DNA from: Delta-02 sp964513565 | Lineage (GTDB): Bacteria; Desulfobacterota; Syntrophorhabdia; Syntrophorhabdales; Syntrophorhabdaceae | Length of the DNA stretch: 64,000 bases | Direction of reading: 5' to 3' | NCBI GenBank assembly: GCA_964513565.1 | Contig: CAZENE010000012.1 | Location: 1 to 64,000 of the forward strand | Shown here: positions 34,917-44,613 of the stretch, in pieces | Layout of the letters: every line of letters begins with the position of its first letter | How positions within the stretch are numbered: position 1 is the stretch's first letter | Notes under the pieces: model-generated | Told to the model about the DNA's origin: nothing | Seen by the model: only the letters and a program-made list of their open reading frames with translations | Database searches by the model: none | Position numbers and translations under genes: made by a program

Positions 34917-36040
34917 GATCGGATTGACCCCTCAGGCGTATGCTTATCCTCTGGTATGCTGCCTATAAGTTTTTCGATGCTGCATCTATTTTCAAGCTCG
35001 ACGATCAGCCTGTCTATTGTATCCGTGTTTGATGGACTGCATAGTTTGTCCTGACGGGCAAATATAAGGGCTTCCTGAAACCGGTTGAGGCGCGCAAGGC
35101 ATATAGCCATAAGATATTCGATGCCGTATGTCTTTGTCTTTGTGTTGCTGTTCTGACGAAGAGCGACCGACAGCAATTCCAGCGCTGAATGGGTGTGACC
35201 CTGCTGCATAAGCTTCAAGGCACCTTCGGCACAATTGATAGCAGGGGTCCGAGAACCGGACATGTTCTGGCGCGCCGTCAGGCCGCCATCCACAAAAAGG
35301 GATTCATATCCGATATGCGGAAATGTATCGAAATATCCTCCTGCCGTGGCATTATACACATTGAAGCCCCATAGAGAGGCATATTTTCTAAGCTGATCAT
35401 ACTCAAAATTCATTCTGTTCTTTGCCGCACAGAACTGGTCCCATTTCATGCTTAATTGTTCTTTATATTCCGCCGGATTTTCATAAAAATGCTTTATTTC
35501 TAGTTTCTTGTATTGTTCCTCAGTAACGATCATGAAATCGTGGTCGCACCCGATAAAATAAATAGGGTTGCAGCCGAGATAGAAGGCAAGCATAAGGCAG
35601 ATCGCTACTACATTTTGGCCAAAAGGGGGAATGCCGGAAGAAAAATCAATTTGAGAGTCTATACTTTTGGACGGGTCGTAATGAAAGAAATGAAGATCTA
35701 TGAGCGGCCCAGTATTGATATTGAGAAAAAAGTCCGCTCCGCCGGATGGTACAAACAACTTAACGTGGACGTTTTTATCCATTGCCGCGTTAAGGGTCGG
35801 CATGAAGTATTTATCCGGTTTGGCCCAGAAGCTGGGATCAGCGAGGACCCAGTATTTCGGATGAATTGTTCGCGCCTCCGGGTGCCGGTAAAAAGAACTG
35901 ACAACTATGGTTATTTCATCCTTCAAGCGTACGATGTCCTGGTCGGCAAGGGACGGTCCGTTCCCTATAATAAAACAGCGTTTTCCGGAGTGTATGCTGT
36001 CCAATGGCTTGTTTTTCTGTAAAAGGTCGTTGATGGTCAT
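34913..36040 (-). CDS. DUF115 / Maf-like motility-associated glycosyltransferase family protein
   Basis: 375 residues. Core of the MptE-like/DUF115 fold: CFIIGNGPSLADQDIVRLKD, YWVLADPSFW, and FYLGCNPIYFIGCDHDF. Relatives include the Maf proteins that move nonulosonic acids onto flagellin. The C-terminal third has TPR-like helices (GALKLMQQGHTHSALELLSV). The start at 36040 (MTINDLLQKN) is chosen because AGGGA lies close upstream and it begins just after the previous stop; the frame is open back to 36247. Confidence 0.85.
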   Translation of the reverse strand: MTINDLLQKNKPLDSIHSGKRCFIIGNGPSLADQDIVRLKDEITIVVSSFYRHPEARTIHPKYWVLADPSFWAKPDKYFMPTLNAAMDKNVHVKLFVPSGGADFFLNINTGPLIDLHFFHYDPSKSIDSQIDFSSGIPPFGQNVVAICLMLAFYLGCNPIYFIGCDHDFMIVTEEQYKKLEIKHFYENPAEYKEQLSMKWDQFCAAKNRMNFEYDQLRKYASLWGFNVYNATAGGYFDTFPHIGYESLFVDGGLTARQNMSGSRTPAINCAEGALKLMQQGHTHSALELLSVALRQNSNTKTKTYGIEYLMAICLARLNRFQEALIFARQDKLCSPSNTDTIDRLIVELENRCSIEKLIGSIPEDKHTPEGSIRS

Positions 36041-36050
36041 TATTTTTTCC

Positions 36051-37058
36051 CTATAACAAAACCTGGCGATCAAGGCATTTTTCTGATCGGACCATTTCAA
36101 GAAACCGTGCTTCGTCTGAGAAGATATGAGCATGCCCGCGTATCCAGTCAATATCCTTATCCCACCATTTAAAGTCCAACAATAATTCGATGTCTTCTTC
36201 GTTGTACCTCGAACGAATAGGTTTTCCAGGGATACCGGCAATGACACGATAAGGCGCTACATCTTTGGTGACGAGCGACCCGGCTCCGACTATGCAACCG
36301 TCACCCAATGACACTCCTCCGAGAATTATCGCCCGGGATCCTATCCAGACGTCATTACCGATAAGGACTTTCAATTCATCATCAAACAGCTGGTTTTTGA
36401 CGAATGAGGGGCTTCCGGTCGCATGTTTCATGTAGAAAGCAGGATATGTTGAGATGAAACCGCGGGTCGGGTGTCGTTCCGGTCCCAGCATAACCTCGGT
36501 CCCTATCGAACAGAACTTTCCGATGGCAGTATTCCGTATTGTGCAATTCCTCCCAACGTAGCTGTACAGCCCCATCGTGGTATTTATAAGGCGCGATCCA
36601 TCCAGAACGACATTGTTCCCGGCGAAAAGGCAACTGCCTTCAATATGGGGATCTCCGCGTAGCCATACACGGGCGGGGTCATATGAAAGAACCTGTTCAC
36701 AGGCTATTTGAGCATTCAAAATATCTCCAAAGAGTTCAAGGCCGTCATAAACATTCACATTTTTCGTAAAACCCATTTCCTCTAATTGCCAGAGTATGGC
36801 CCTGTAGTAATAGCTGACTATAATAACCACCACTGCGTCCTTGTGCTCCTGTCTTAAAATGTCGGGATTGGCTACGATCCCTCCATTTTTATCTGAGCGC
36901 CATTTACCTGGGTCATTGTCCACAAAATAAGCTATCTTTGAAGGGAGGCATGTCTGAATAGAGCGGCCTCGTCTTCCGTAACCGAAAATGACGATCCTCC
37001 TGTTGCCAAGGGAACGGTAAAATTCCTCTAGCCTTGCCTGTTTTTGCGTTTCGGTCAA
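36051..37058 (-). CDS. Left-handed beta-helix acetyltransferase with N-terminal Rossmann-like domain
   Basis: 335 residues. Residues 1-110 hold a nucleotide-binding-like loop (IVIFGYGRRGRSIQ, then AYFVDND). From about 130 on, hexapeptide repeats form the CatB/xenobiotic-acyltransferase type helix (NDVWIGSRAIILGGVSLGDG, GAGSLVTKDVAPY, GIPGKPIRSR). It probably acetylates a sugar amine or hydroxyl using acetyl-CoA. Overlaps its upstream neighbour by four bases. Confidence 0.82.
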   Translation of the reverse strand: MTETQKQARLEEFYRSLGNRRIVIFGYGRRGRSIQTCLPSKIAYFVDNDPGKWRSDKNGGIVANPDILRQEHKDAVVVIIVSYYYRAILWQLEEMGFTKNVNVYDGLELFGDILNAQIACEQVLSYDPARVWLRGDPHIEGSCLFAGNNVVLDGSRLINTTMGLYSYVGRNCTIRNTAIGKFCSIGTEVMLGPERHPTRGFISTYPAFYMKHATGSPSFVKNQLFDDELKVLIGNDVWIGSRAIILGGVSLGDGCIVGAGSLVTKDVAPYRVIAGIPGKPIRSRYNEEDIELLLDFKWWDKDIDWIRGHAHIFSDEARFLEMVRSEKCLDRQVLL

Positions 37059-38128
37059 CGTATTGTTCTCCTGTGGTGCAATCTCTGCCGTACGAGGGTG
37101 AGAAATTTCTCGGTTTGAAAAGGCACCGAAAATCGATTGTCGTTCTTTTTCAACATACCGGGGATATCTGCCGTATCATACGATAGGACTGTATTGGTTA
37201 GGCCCCGGCGGGACAGTACGAATAGGTCTTCTGTTTTCAGGCCAGGCTGCAAAGACAGAACTTCTTTCCCGAGTACATATGCCTCTATAAGCATTATGGA
37301 CGTCATGCCGAACACCCGGTCAGATATGGCTATGCACTCGATAGGACTCAACTCGTCCTGGATAACTTTTATGTTGGTGTCATTGTATTTATTGAGGGTA
37401 GCTCCGAATTTGGCAATGTCATCTTTCGGATGCAGTTTGATTACCGCGGCTCTAGGCTCGAAACTTTGTTCTTTCCTGAAAAACTCCAGAAAGAATCGAA
37501 GAACATCATATTGATCGTAACCTCTTCCTTTTCCGTAATATTCGAATATTGATTCGGAAACAAAAAGATCTACAGGCAGGTCAGTCACGAGGAGCGTGTT
37601 TTTAATAGCTTCTGGATCGATTTCACTGTATACGTCAGCCAACGAGGACAGATAAGGATGGCCAAGCGTTACCAGAATGTCTTCGGAAAATCCGGCGGAC
37701 TTCATTTCCAGCAAACCATAATCATCAATACAATTTATTATATCCGGCAAATAGGCCAACCTCTCATTCTCCGTGAGTCCACTGAACCGGATAACATAAT
37801 TTTGCCATTGATCGAGAAAGGCGACCGACGGGATCCCTTGTTCCCGGGCAATTCTCCACAAGCATTTTTCAGACATGTCGAAAAACGGATTGCTTGCGGC
37901 GGACGTTATGATGAGATCGGGACAATATTTGTCAAGAACGCCGGACTCTTTATCAATTCTATCTATTTCCTTACAGTCAATGCCATTCATAGCAAAGCGC
38001 TTCAAGCCGTATCCATATCCCGTCGTGGAAACATCGAATTCATCAAGGCCTTCGAGCACCCGTACAACGGGACACAACACTTGCGCGCCTCCCGGTTCAC
38101 AGCTAAATATAAAGATGTTCCGTTTCAT
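37055..38128 (-). CDS. Putative GT-B-like glycosyltransferase/epimerase
   Basis: 357 residues, soluble. N-terminus IFIFSCEPGGAQVLCPVVRV looks like the first Rossmann strand-loop of GT-B enzymes; the C-terminal half has AAVIKLHPKDDIAKFGATLN and VFGMTSIMLIEAYVLGKEVL, the HPK and (S)xxxEA patterns found in polysaccharide glycosyltransferases and CDP-glycerol/sialyl-type enzymes. Exact reaction unknown. Coupled by four-base overlaps on both sides. Confidence 0.65.
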   Translation of the reverse strand: MKRNIFIFSCEPGGAQVLCPVVRVLEGLDEFDVSTTGYGYGLKRFAMNGIDCKEIDRIDKESGVLDKYCPDLIITSAASNPFFDMSEKCLWRIAREQGIPSVAFLDQWQNYVIRFSGLTENERLAYLPDIINCIDDYGLLEMKSAGFSEDILVTLGHPYLSSLADVYSEIDPEAIKNTLLVTDLPVDLFVSESIFEYYGKGRGYDQYDVLRFFLEFFRKEQSFEPRAAVIKLHPKDDIAKFGATLNKYNDTNIKVIQDELSPIECIAISDRVFGMTSIMLIEAYVLGKEVLSLQPGLKTEDLFVLSRRGLTNTVLSYDTADIPGMLKKNDNRFSVPFQTEKFLTLVRQRLHHRRTIR

Positions 38129-39108
38129 GTCGGCCCCAGGACGGCCACAAGATAATTGCCGTGGTTTCCCAGATCAAGATTCAAGTTTTCCTGAAATTCA
38201 TCTTCCCTTTGCAGCAGATCTTCGTATCCGGGGACTTGGACATTTTTCTTATGTATAAAGTCATCCGGTGATCCGAGATATATCAGCAGATCCGTAAAAT
38301 AAATGTCGAGCCATTCGGTGCGAAAAGATCTGATCTTAAACCCGGTTCTTTGTGCGAGCATTTCAAGGGATCTTCGATTGAAAACGTTGAGCGTCGTATG
38401 ACCGTATAAATGGTTTGCCTTACCCTGATAACATTTCATCGCGTATGAATCGGCATTCGGTGTATTGACGTAGAGGATCCCGTCATTTTTCAGGATCTTA
38501 TGGACCTCGGAAAAGAGGGTTACCGGATCGGGAACTCCATAGAGCACCTGATGAAGGGTGACAATGTCATATTCCGGCTTGAGGTTAATATCCTGCAAAA
38601 AACCGCAATATATCAAAAATTCCTGTGCGGCAATATCCGCCGTTAACGGATTGACCTCTACGCCTGCAACCTCATAAAAATACGAAGCTATTCTAAGAAA
38701 ATCTCCAAGTGAACACCCCACATCGAGAAGGCGTCCGTTCTGTTTTAATTCATAAATATCCCGTAATTTATTGTGCTGCATTGGGTCCGGTTTCACAGGC
38801 TTGCCATTACGGTGCTTTAACATGATCTGTATGTATTCTGTGATGAGTTCATCGGATTCCGCAAATCCCCGGTCTATTCCTGTCGGGTCGGGCGACGGAT
38901 TCATGAAAAGCAGTGAACAATCGTTGCACCTGACATAATCAAGAAATCCGTTATTGAAAGCAAAAATATGTGATGATGAGTTACAGACGGGACAATTTCT
39001 CGTGTGTAGAAGAGATCGGGAAACCCGTTCTGTCTGCGCAAAGAATCTTTTTAACCATTGCTGTATCCCTTCATTGAGGGCGGCATTATAATGAATACTG
39101 CCGCTCAT
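38125..39108 (-). CDS. SAM-dependent methyltransferase with N-terminal zinc ribbon
   Basis: 327 residues. A zinc-type pair CPVC...CNDC (NCPVCNSS and VRCNDCSLLF) is followed by a class I methyltransferase with motif I LLDVGCSLGDFLR, acidic end EVNPLTADIA and DIVTLHQVLYGVPD. This layout is common in sugar C- and O-methyltransferases of surface-glycan loci. It would methylate the island's sugar. Confidence 0.88.
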   Translation of the reverse strand: MSGSIHYNAALNEGIQQWLKRFFAQTERVSRSLLHTRNCPVCNSSSHIFAFNNGFLDYVRCNDCSLLFMNPSPDPTGIDRGFAESDELITEYIQIMLKHRNGKPVKPDPMQHNKLRDIYELKQNGRLLDVGCSLGDFLRIASYFYEVAGVEVNPLTADIAAQEFLIYCGFLQDINLKPEYDIVTLHQVLYGVPDPVTLFSEVHKILKNDGILYVNTPNADSYAMKCYQGKANHLYGHTTLNVFNRRSLEMLAQRTGFKIRSFRTEWLDIYFTDLLIYLGSPDDFIHKKNVQVPGYEDLLQREDEFQENLNLDLGNHGNYLVAVLGPT

Positions 39109-40349
39109 CGTATGGTTCCCGCCCTGTCGAAAGCGCGTGCGATTTCATCCATGTCACCCCTGGTTAGCGGAGGATATGTAAAGGCCGTCACAATCATCTC
39201 TCTGGAATAAAGCCGTTCCATCACTGGGCAGATACCGGGTGCGTAATCGGGTTGTTCCTCATTTTTGAGAAGTGAATAGGGAAAACCTGCCTTGAATTGT
39301 TCTTTTGTTGCGAACAACGGTTCCAGGTACAAGGGCTTAACATAACCTTCTGAAAGACGATAAAGCGGAATTCCCAGGTAATTTATGTTCCTGACATATG
39401 TCTGTCTGTCTATCCCGGTCAATTCACTGTTGTATTTGATCGGATAAAGATAATAGACATGATCGCTTTCTTCACGCACCGCCGGTGGAGCAAGGAATTC
39501 TATTTTAGACAGTCTTTCGGTCAGGTAATTTGCGAGTTCCCTGCGGTAATTTATCAGGCCCGGAAGTTTTTTCAGTTGTTCTGCAGCAATTGCGGCCTCT
39601 ATCTCGGGCATGCGAAAATTGGCGCCAAGCATATTTCTGAGATCAGCGTATCCCATGTCACCGATGACCGCTTCAGCGTGATTCCGGATCAACCGAAGCC
39701 TTGTAGTCAATTCTTCATCATTTGAGACTGCAATTCCTCCCTCCCCACAGTGGATGATCTTGTGTTGATTAAGGCTATATACGCCGATGTCGCCAAACGT
39801 GCCAGCGAAGCCTCCATTATAACGACATCCAGGTACATGCGATGCGTCGCAGATAACCTTCAGGCCATGTTTCTTGGCGATTGAATTGATCCTATTCATA
39901 TCGGAAGACTGCCCGAAGAGATCGACCGTAAGAATAGCCCTCGTTCTCTTGGTGATTCTTTCTTCAATACATGCAGGATCCATACAATAATAGTCCGGTT
40001 CGATATCAATGAAGATGGGGATGGCATCATAAAAAAGAGGCGCGGTGGCCGATATGCACATGGAATAGCCTATTACCAGGACCTCGTCCCCGGGGAGTAT
40101 GCCCAATGCACCGATAGCTGCTATCAGGGCTGATGTTGCAGAATTAAATGCAACCGCATGTTCAACCAGATGATACTCGGCCCATGCCTTTTCAAATTGG
40201 ATAACATGCCTCCCTCCGAGAAATTTCTCACAGTCTCTGCCGATAAAATCGGATAAAATACCGGTCTTAACAACGTTAAGGGCCGCTTCCTGTTCTTCCT
40301 TTCCGATAGGATTGTATGGAGGGAATGGTTTAGACCTGATCTTTTCCAA
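39105..40349 (-). CDS. DegT/DnrJ/EryC1/StrS PLP-dependent sugar aminotransferase
   Basis: 414 residues. PLP-binding features: FNSATSALIAAIGALGILPG, CDASHVPG with the PLP-ring Asp, and SLNQHKIIHCGEGG with the Schiff-base lysine. Turns a keto-sugar nucleotide into an amino sugar. In this island it would act after the LegB-like dehydratase, taking the place of LegC or PseC, although its N-terminus does not closely recall either. Four-base overlap with the methyltransferase gene. Confidence 0.92.
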   Translation of the reverse strand: MEKIRSKPFPPYNPIGKEEQEAALNVVKTGILSDFIGRDCEKFLGGRHVIQFEKAWAEYHLVEHAVAFNSATSALIAAIGALGILPGDEVLVIGYSMCISATAPLFYDAIPIFIDIEPDYYCMDPACIEERITKRTRAILTVDLFGQSSDMNRINSIAKKHGLKVICDASHVPGCRYNGGFAGTFGDIGVYSLNQHKIIHCGEGGIAVSNDEELTTRLRLIRNHAEAVIGDMGYADLRNMLGANFRMPEIEAAIAAEQLKKLPGLINYRRELANYLTERLSKIEFLAPPAVREESDHVYYLYPIKYNSELTGIDRQTYVRNINYLGIPLYRLSEGYVKPLYLEPLFATKEQFKAGFPYSLLKNEEQPDYAPGICPVMERLYSREMIVTAFTYPPLTRGDMDEIARAFDRAGTIR

Positions 40350-40387
40350 AATTGGCTCCTCATTGCCGGTTCAATACCGCTTTAAGG

Positions 40388-41146
40388 CTATTCAACGATG
40401 ATCCTTTGAAAAGCCGCCGATTTCTGCACGAGGTCGAGGGTCCCGGTGAACACAGACGGTTGACGATTGTACAGTTCAATAATATCATTGGTCTTAAAAT
40501 CGATCCTGCCCAGTTTCCGGAAAATCTGGCGTGCCTGATCGATATCTTCGGGATAATCAATCGTCAGGCGCAAGTTCGGATAGGCCATATCTGCCGTTGC
40601 AGTAATATTCAGAATTCGGTAATTTTGCGGATGTGCAAGGATAAACGTAACAACGTTTTCTCTATCCTGCTCAGTCAATGAATTGAGATTATTCAACCCA
40701 GCCAGTGTATTGACATTAACCACATGCCCATAAATACCTAGGGGATATGTTAGTTCAAGATCGTTGCAGACGTAGTCATATGATCCTGACCTGTAAAGCG
40801 AAACGAGATGATCAATGAGCTCGAAGTCGAGATATGCCGAATCGGCGCCCATCTGGACGATGGCATCGGCACGGGCTGACTGTGCTGTTCTCACAACGCG
40901 GCCCAGAACATCGCTTTCGGACCCCCGGTAAAATTTTACCTCGTTGGATACACACCAATCGGCAATAAGGTCATCCTGGGGTTCTACCGTAGTCGCGACG
41001 TATACCTCATCAACATTCCGGCAAAGACGGAACCTACGGCAGACTATCTCGAGAAGGGAGATGCCGTTGTGAATCAGAGTAAGAGTTTTGCCGGGGAAGC
41101 GGGTAGATCCCATTCGTGCTTCGATAGTTCCAACCACCCTGATCAT
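40388..41146 (-). CDS. SpsF/NeuA-like cytidylyltransferase (first of two)
   Basis: 252 residues. Opens with IEARMGSTRFPGKTL, the nucleotide-binding motif of CMP-sugar synthetases, and has the C-terminal LRLTIDYPEDIDQARQIF of the SpsF group. It would activate a sugar acid or polyol with CTP. A second gene of the same type is at 44595. Two such enzymes may activate different sugars. Confidence 0.85.
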   Translation of the reverse strand: MIRVVGTIEARMGSTRFPGKTLTLIHNGISLLEIVCRRFRLCRNVDEVYVATTVEPQDDLIADWCVSNEVKFYRGSESDVLGRVVRTAQSARADAIVQMGADSAYLDFELIDHLVSLYRSGSYDYVCNDLELTYPLGIYGHVVNVNTLAGLNNLNSLTEQDRENVVTFILAHPQNYRILNITATADMAYPNLRLTIDYPEDIDQARQIFRKLGRIDFKTNDIIELYNRQPSVFTGTLDLVQKSAAFQRIIVE

Positions 41147-41218
41147 AAATATTCTCTCGATTCAATTATCCAGCCACTTGACCAGTTCGAAAACCTCGGC
41201 ATAATGCACTCCAATTCT

Positions 41219-41791
41219 TTACCCTGCATTCTTGGCTTCGTTCGTAAAAAAATCTATCCATTTTTCACGTGTTCTGTCCATTTCTGACTTATGTGCCCTG
41301 AGAGAGTTCATCTTTCTTTCCAGATAATCGGTAATTTCAACGTAGAATGTCCCTCGAAAATCCATTGTTGAATGATACCAGTTGCTTCGATACATCAGCA
41401 TTCTTGGAACATGCCTGCAGGAATGAAGGGAAGCCTTTGAGACCGCCTGATGATCGTGATGTATGTCGCCTATCCAATGCGTATAGACTTTATCGATATG
41501 CTTGTCCTGTACGATCCTGATGATCTGTGCATTCAGAGGTTCGGTGAATTCAATCTCCAAGGTTCGGAAGTATCCGCAGGTAAGTTCCACTCCCAGTATA
41601 TCCATGGCTTTTTTGCCTTCGTCTATTGCTGTTTCGTTTTCGCGGACCACCTGGCTTTCCGCATTCATATAACCTGATACGGTGGCCACATATGCGTAGA
41701 CTTTATCTCCATCCTCAACATGTTTCGCGAGCGTGCCGCCGCACCCGAGTTCAATATCATCAAAATGTGCTCCAATGGCTAGAATATTCAT
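41219..41791 (-). CDS. PIG-L family N-deacetylase
   Basis: 190 residues. MNILAIGAHFDDIELGCGGT carries the zinc-binding HxDD motif; IHHDH gives the distal histidine. PIG-L enzymes remove N-acetyl groups from GlcNAc-type substrates. The start at 41791 follows GAGG; the frame is open to 41806. Deacetylation followed by another acyl group would fit the island's acyltransferases. Confidence 0.92.
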   Translation of the reverse strand: MNILAIGAHFDDIELGCGGTLAKHVEDGDKVYAYVATVSGYMNAESQVVRENETAIDEGKKAMDILGVELTCGYFRTLEIEFTEPLNAQIIRIVQDKHIDKVYTHWIGDIHHDHQAVSKASLHSCRHVPRMLMYRSNWYHSTMDFRGTFYVEITDYLERKMNSLRAHKSEMDRTREKWIDFFTNEAKNAG

Positions 41792-41887
41792 CAGGTTTAT
41801 CCTCACTTTCTATTGTGTTCCCGATGTAAACCTATGCAAATACTTTGCCAGGAGGACAATCGATAGCGAAATTTATGCTATACATCG

Positions 41888-42913
41888 TCATTTCCAGACG
41901 TGAGACTCGATCGGTATAAGTTTTTTCGCTAGATATGATTCTTTGATAAACTCTAGGATTATTGCGTTATTGTAGGATTGCCGAGGGGTGTTTATGGTAT
42001 GGCGGCCACCTCTGGACGTTATGTTGTAAAGGTATTCAGTGGCTTTAAATATAGAGGTCTTATATCCGGTTTCAACTCTCGATGGGTCATTATCATTCAG
42101 AACTTTGACACCTGAGTATGCATAATCCGTTATTTTTTTGACCTCGCACTGTCGTGAGTTATCGTTCAGGATTATCCGCCTATCCGAAAGAAGAATGTCA
42201 AGCTCAAAGATATGATAGGTATAGCCAATGTCCGAGTCGATAGATTTTACGGCTACGTTGAATGCACCATAATAAAGAACGAAATCATAACTGTATTCAT
42301 TTATTTCCTCATTATAAACGCGGTTGAAAGACATTATCCTGTCAGGGTAACCGCAAATGTCTGTTATCATATCGATCATGGCGACGGCGCTGTGGTCAAG
42401 GCCCTTCATATATAAGCCATTTATGGTAAGGACCCGGCGTTGGCCGCTTTGCAGTAAATTCCGCAGATGTGTATAGAGTGCGTCAAAACGCCTTTGGAAA
42501 TTTATTACGATATGGACACCTGCTTCCTGAGAAAGCGTCAAGAGATCTAAAATATCCTGCGGGTTGACCGCGATCGGTTTCTCGGCATAGATCGTTCTGC
42601 AGCAACGGTTTCTTAAGAGGCCTCTTATGATGTCATAGTGGGTTTTATCGGGTGTACACACACTTACTACATCATATCGTGAACCGTAAATCTCGTCTAT
42701 TGAACGTGCGCAATGGTCCACGTTCCAATATTTCCGGAAATTCAAAGCTTTTTCATGGTCCAGGTCATAAATACAGTCTAAATGAAAATTGTTATTATCC
42801 GAAAATGCTCGTGCATGGGTATATACTCCGCCATCATCGACCAGTTTGTCCTGATCGAACCCGCCGGCGATCTGTCCCGCTCCTATAATTGCAACTTTCA
42901 AAGTTTCGTTCAT
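41888..42913 (-). CDS. Gfo/Idh/MocA family oxidoreductase
   Basis: 341 residues. Rossmann start VAIIGAGQIAGGFDQDK, then VSVCTPDKTHYDI and the active-site YAEKPIAV lysine motif, all typical. Oxidises or reduces a sugar-nucleotide hydroxyl with NAD(P). Likely a tailoring step in the surface sugar. Confidence 0.9.
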   Translation of the reverse strand: MNETLKVAIIGAGQIAGGFDQDKLVDDGGVYTHARAFSDNNNFHLDCIYDLDHEKALNFRKYWNVDHCARSIDEIYGSRYDVVSVCTPDKTHYDIIRGLLRNRCCRTIYAEKPIAVNPQDILDLLTLSQEAGVHIVINFQRRFDALYTHLRNLLQSGQRRVLTINGLYMKGLDHSAVAMIDMITDICGYPDRIMSFNRVYNEEINEYSYDFVLYYGAFNVAVKSIDSDIGYTYHIFELDILLSDRRIILNDNSRQCEVKKITDYAYSGVKVLNDNDPSRVETGYKTSIFKATEYLYNITSRGGRHTINTPRQSYNNAIILEFIKESYLAKKLIPIESHVWK

Positions 42914-42947
42914 AATACCAGAATCCTATTAATCCTTGAAAATGAAG

Positions 42948-43664
42948 TTACCTTATCGGCATAGGATATTCCTCAGGTCCAGTAATATATTTTCGCCCAT
43001 CCTTTCCCGTATTGAACAAGAGGTCTATGCATCCCATACCGGTAAGAAAACCGGGCCGAAGCTGGGGGTAACAAGGGTGTTGGAAATGATTGAATATATG
43101 TCTATATCCACTTTTTTCAAATATAGCCGGATCGAAATAATCCCTGGCGCCTTCGCCCGATATATATGCTGTCCCTCCAACGGCTTCTGTAAGTTCGATC
43201 AAAAGGTCCGTTTTCGTTCCCGTAATATTCATGGATGAAGAAAACCGTATGTCTTCAACCAATTCAAATACTTTGAGAAAGAAGATGGTGAGCTCGCTTG
43301 TAAAATCCGATAGAAGTTCATGGTTTTTCAAAAAGATCGCTTCAATGGCGGGATAATAGGCACCGAAAAAAGGGGCTTTCCCGTATGCTAGTTGAATCGT
43401 CCGGAGGTGTTTTCTTACCCATTGGTCCTGATGATTTATTCTGATCCTGTTTATGGCGCTCAAAAACTCGCCTTTAGACAGCACGGGAATAGTAAGAAGG
43501 TGCTCCTGACCATTTAGTTTTATATAGGTCCTGTTATGGAAATATTTACGGACGAATTGAACATGGTCCACAATGATGAATATGTCCGCTTTGGATATCT
43601 TGTGCAGGATCCCTATATAAGGCATAAATTGCGGTTGATGTCCTACGACAAAAAGTTCAGCCAT
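42948..43664 (-). CDS. WbqC-family protein
   Basis: 238 residues. The N-terminus HQPQFMPYIGILHKISKADI and FHNRTYIKLNG are diagnostic of the WbqC family, found in O-antigen and nonulosonate loci. The biochemical function is not settled. The C-terminus overlaps by eight bases with nothing but abuts the oxidoreductase gene; the start overlaps the PseG-like gene by eight bases. Confidence 0.85.
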   Translation of the reverse strand: MAELFVVGHQPQFMPYIGILHKISKADIFIIVDHVQFVRKYFHNRTYIKLNGQEHLLTIPVLSKGEFLSAINRIRINHQDQWVRKHLRTIQLAYGKAPFFGAYYPAIEAIFLKNHELLSDFTSELTIFFLKVFELVEDIRFSSSMNITGTKTDLLIELTEAVGGTAYISGEGARDYFDPAIFEKSGYRHIFNHFQHPCYPQLRPGFLTGMGCIDLLFNTGKDGRKYITGPEEYPMPIR

Positions 43665-44613
43665 AAACCCTCAAATGTTCCATAATATTTTCAATTCCAG
43701 ACGTATTGATCTCGCGCATTCCGGTTTCACTCATTTTTCTGATATTCAAGGAGGAAAGAGCGTCTTGAAACGAACGGGGCGTTACAGTTCCGCGATGCCC
43801 TATATAACGCGAGGTTCCAAGGTCATTGAGGTACGTGCATATTTCCCGCTCGTGTTCTTCGCTTGACACCGTCAGGCACGGAAGCCCTGTTCCATTTGCT
43901 TCGAACGGAGTTATTCCGCCTCCCGTAATGGCCAGATCATAATGAAAAAACGTCTCGATCAAACTCGGCGGCCGATCGATAATTTTAGACGAATTTGAGA
44001 GAAGTCCTTGTAGTGCGTCCCGATGGAATGACGGGCCGACATGAACGTCCGCCGACAGGCCCAGCTCCTGCAGGATCCTTACGATATCCTTTGTTACCCC
44101 GTATGTGTCGCTTCCTCCCAGAGTGACAATCAGTTTGTTCATGTCCTGCCGGAGGCGCCGTTTCTTATCTATTTCCTTGTTCAGGATGAGAAAATCCTTG
44201 CCGGAAAGCACTTTCTTTCCTTTCAACCGGTTCGTGGCGTAAAATACAAGAGGGGCTATATTGATGTCCGAATACTCGGCTCCGCTTCCCCTGTCATCGA
44301 ATGTTATAAGACCTATATTGTTTTTTTTTACATTCAGCGCGTGTTCATAACAGGTGTCGAGCCTGTCGTTTATCCACAACCTGATATTCAGAGACCCGAT
44401 GATCTCCGATTCCCAACCCGTCCCGAGATCTTCGGTGTTTACAATACGATAAGGTATATTCTGATTCGATAGAATTGAACACGATACAGGGTCATCATTG
44501 ATGAGGACAATAAATCTTTTTGCGTGCAATGTGAGGTATTCTGTAAATGCCATTGATCGGTACAAATGGCCCATTCCACGTTTATGTGAACATTCTACAC
44601 AAATTGCATACAT
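43657..44613 (-). CDS. pseG: PseG/SpsG-like UDP-sugar hydrolase (GT28-like fold)
   Basis: 318 residues. GMGHLYRS matches the GxGHxxR signature of PseG, which removes UDP from 2,4-diacetamido-trideoxy-altrose in pseudaminic-acid synthesis. KLIVTLGGSDTYGVT and LAITGGGITPFEANGTGLPC are the UDP-binding C-domain motifs. PseG next to a NeuB/PseI synthase argues for a pseudaminate-like route, although the dehydratase of this island looks like LegB. Confidence 0.8.
   Translation of the reverse strand: MYAICVECSHKRGMGHLYRSMAFTEYLTLHAKRFIVLINDDPVSCSILSNQNIPYRIVNTEDLGTGWESEIIGSLNIRLWINDRLDTCYEHALNVKKNNIGLITFDDRGSGAEYSDINIAPLVFYATNRLKGKKVLSGKDFLILNKEIDKKRRLRQDMNKLIVTLGGSDTYGVTKDIVRILQELGLSADVHVGPSFHRDALQGLLSNSSKIIDRPPSLIETFFHYDLAITGGGITPFEANGTGLPCLTVSSEEHEREICTYLNDLGTSRYIGHRGTVTPRSFQDALSSLNIRKMSETGMREINTSGIENIMEHLRVYG

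Noticed and set aside
42953..42960. GCCGATAA on the minus strand at the end of the WbqC gene
   Set aside because: The -35 position has no TAAA match; likely chance inside a coding region.
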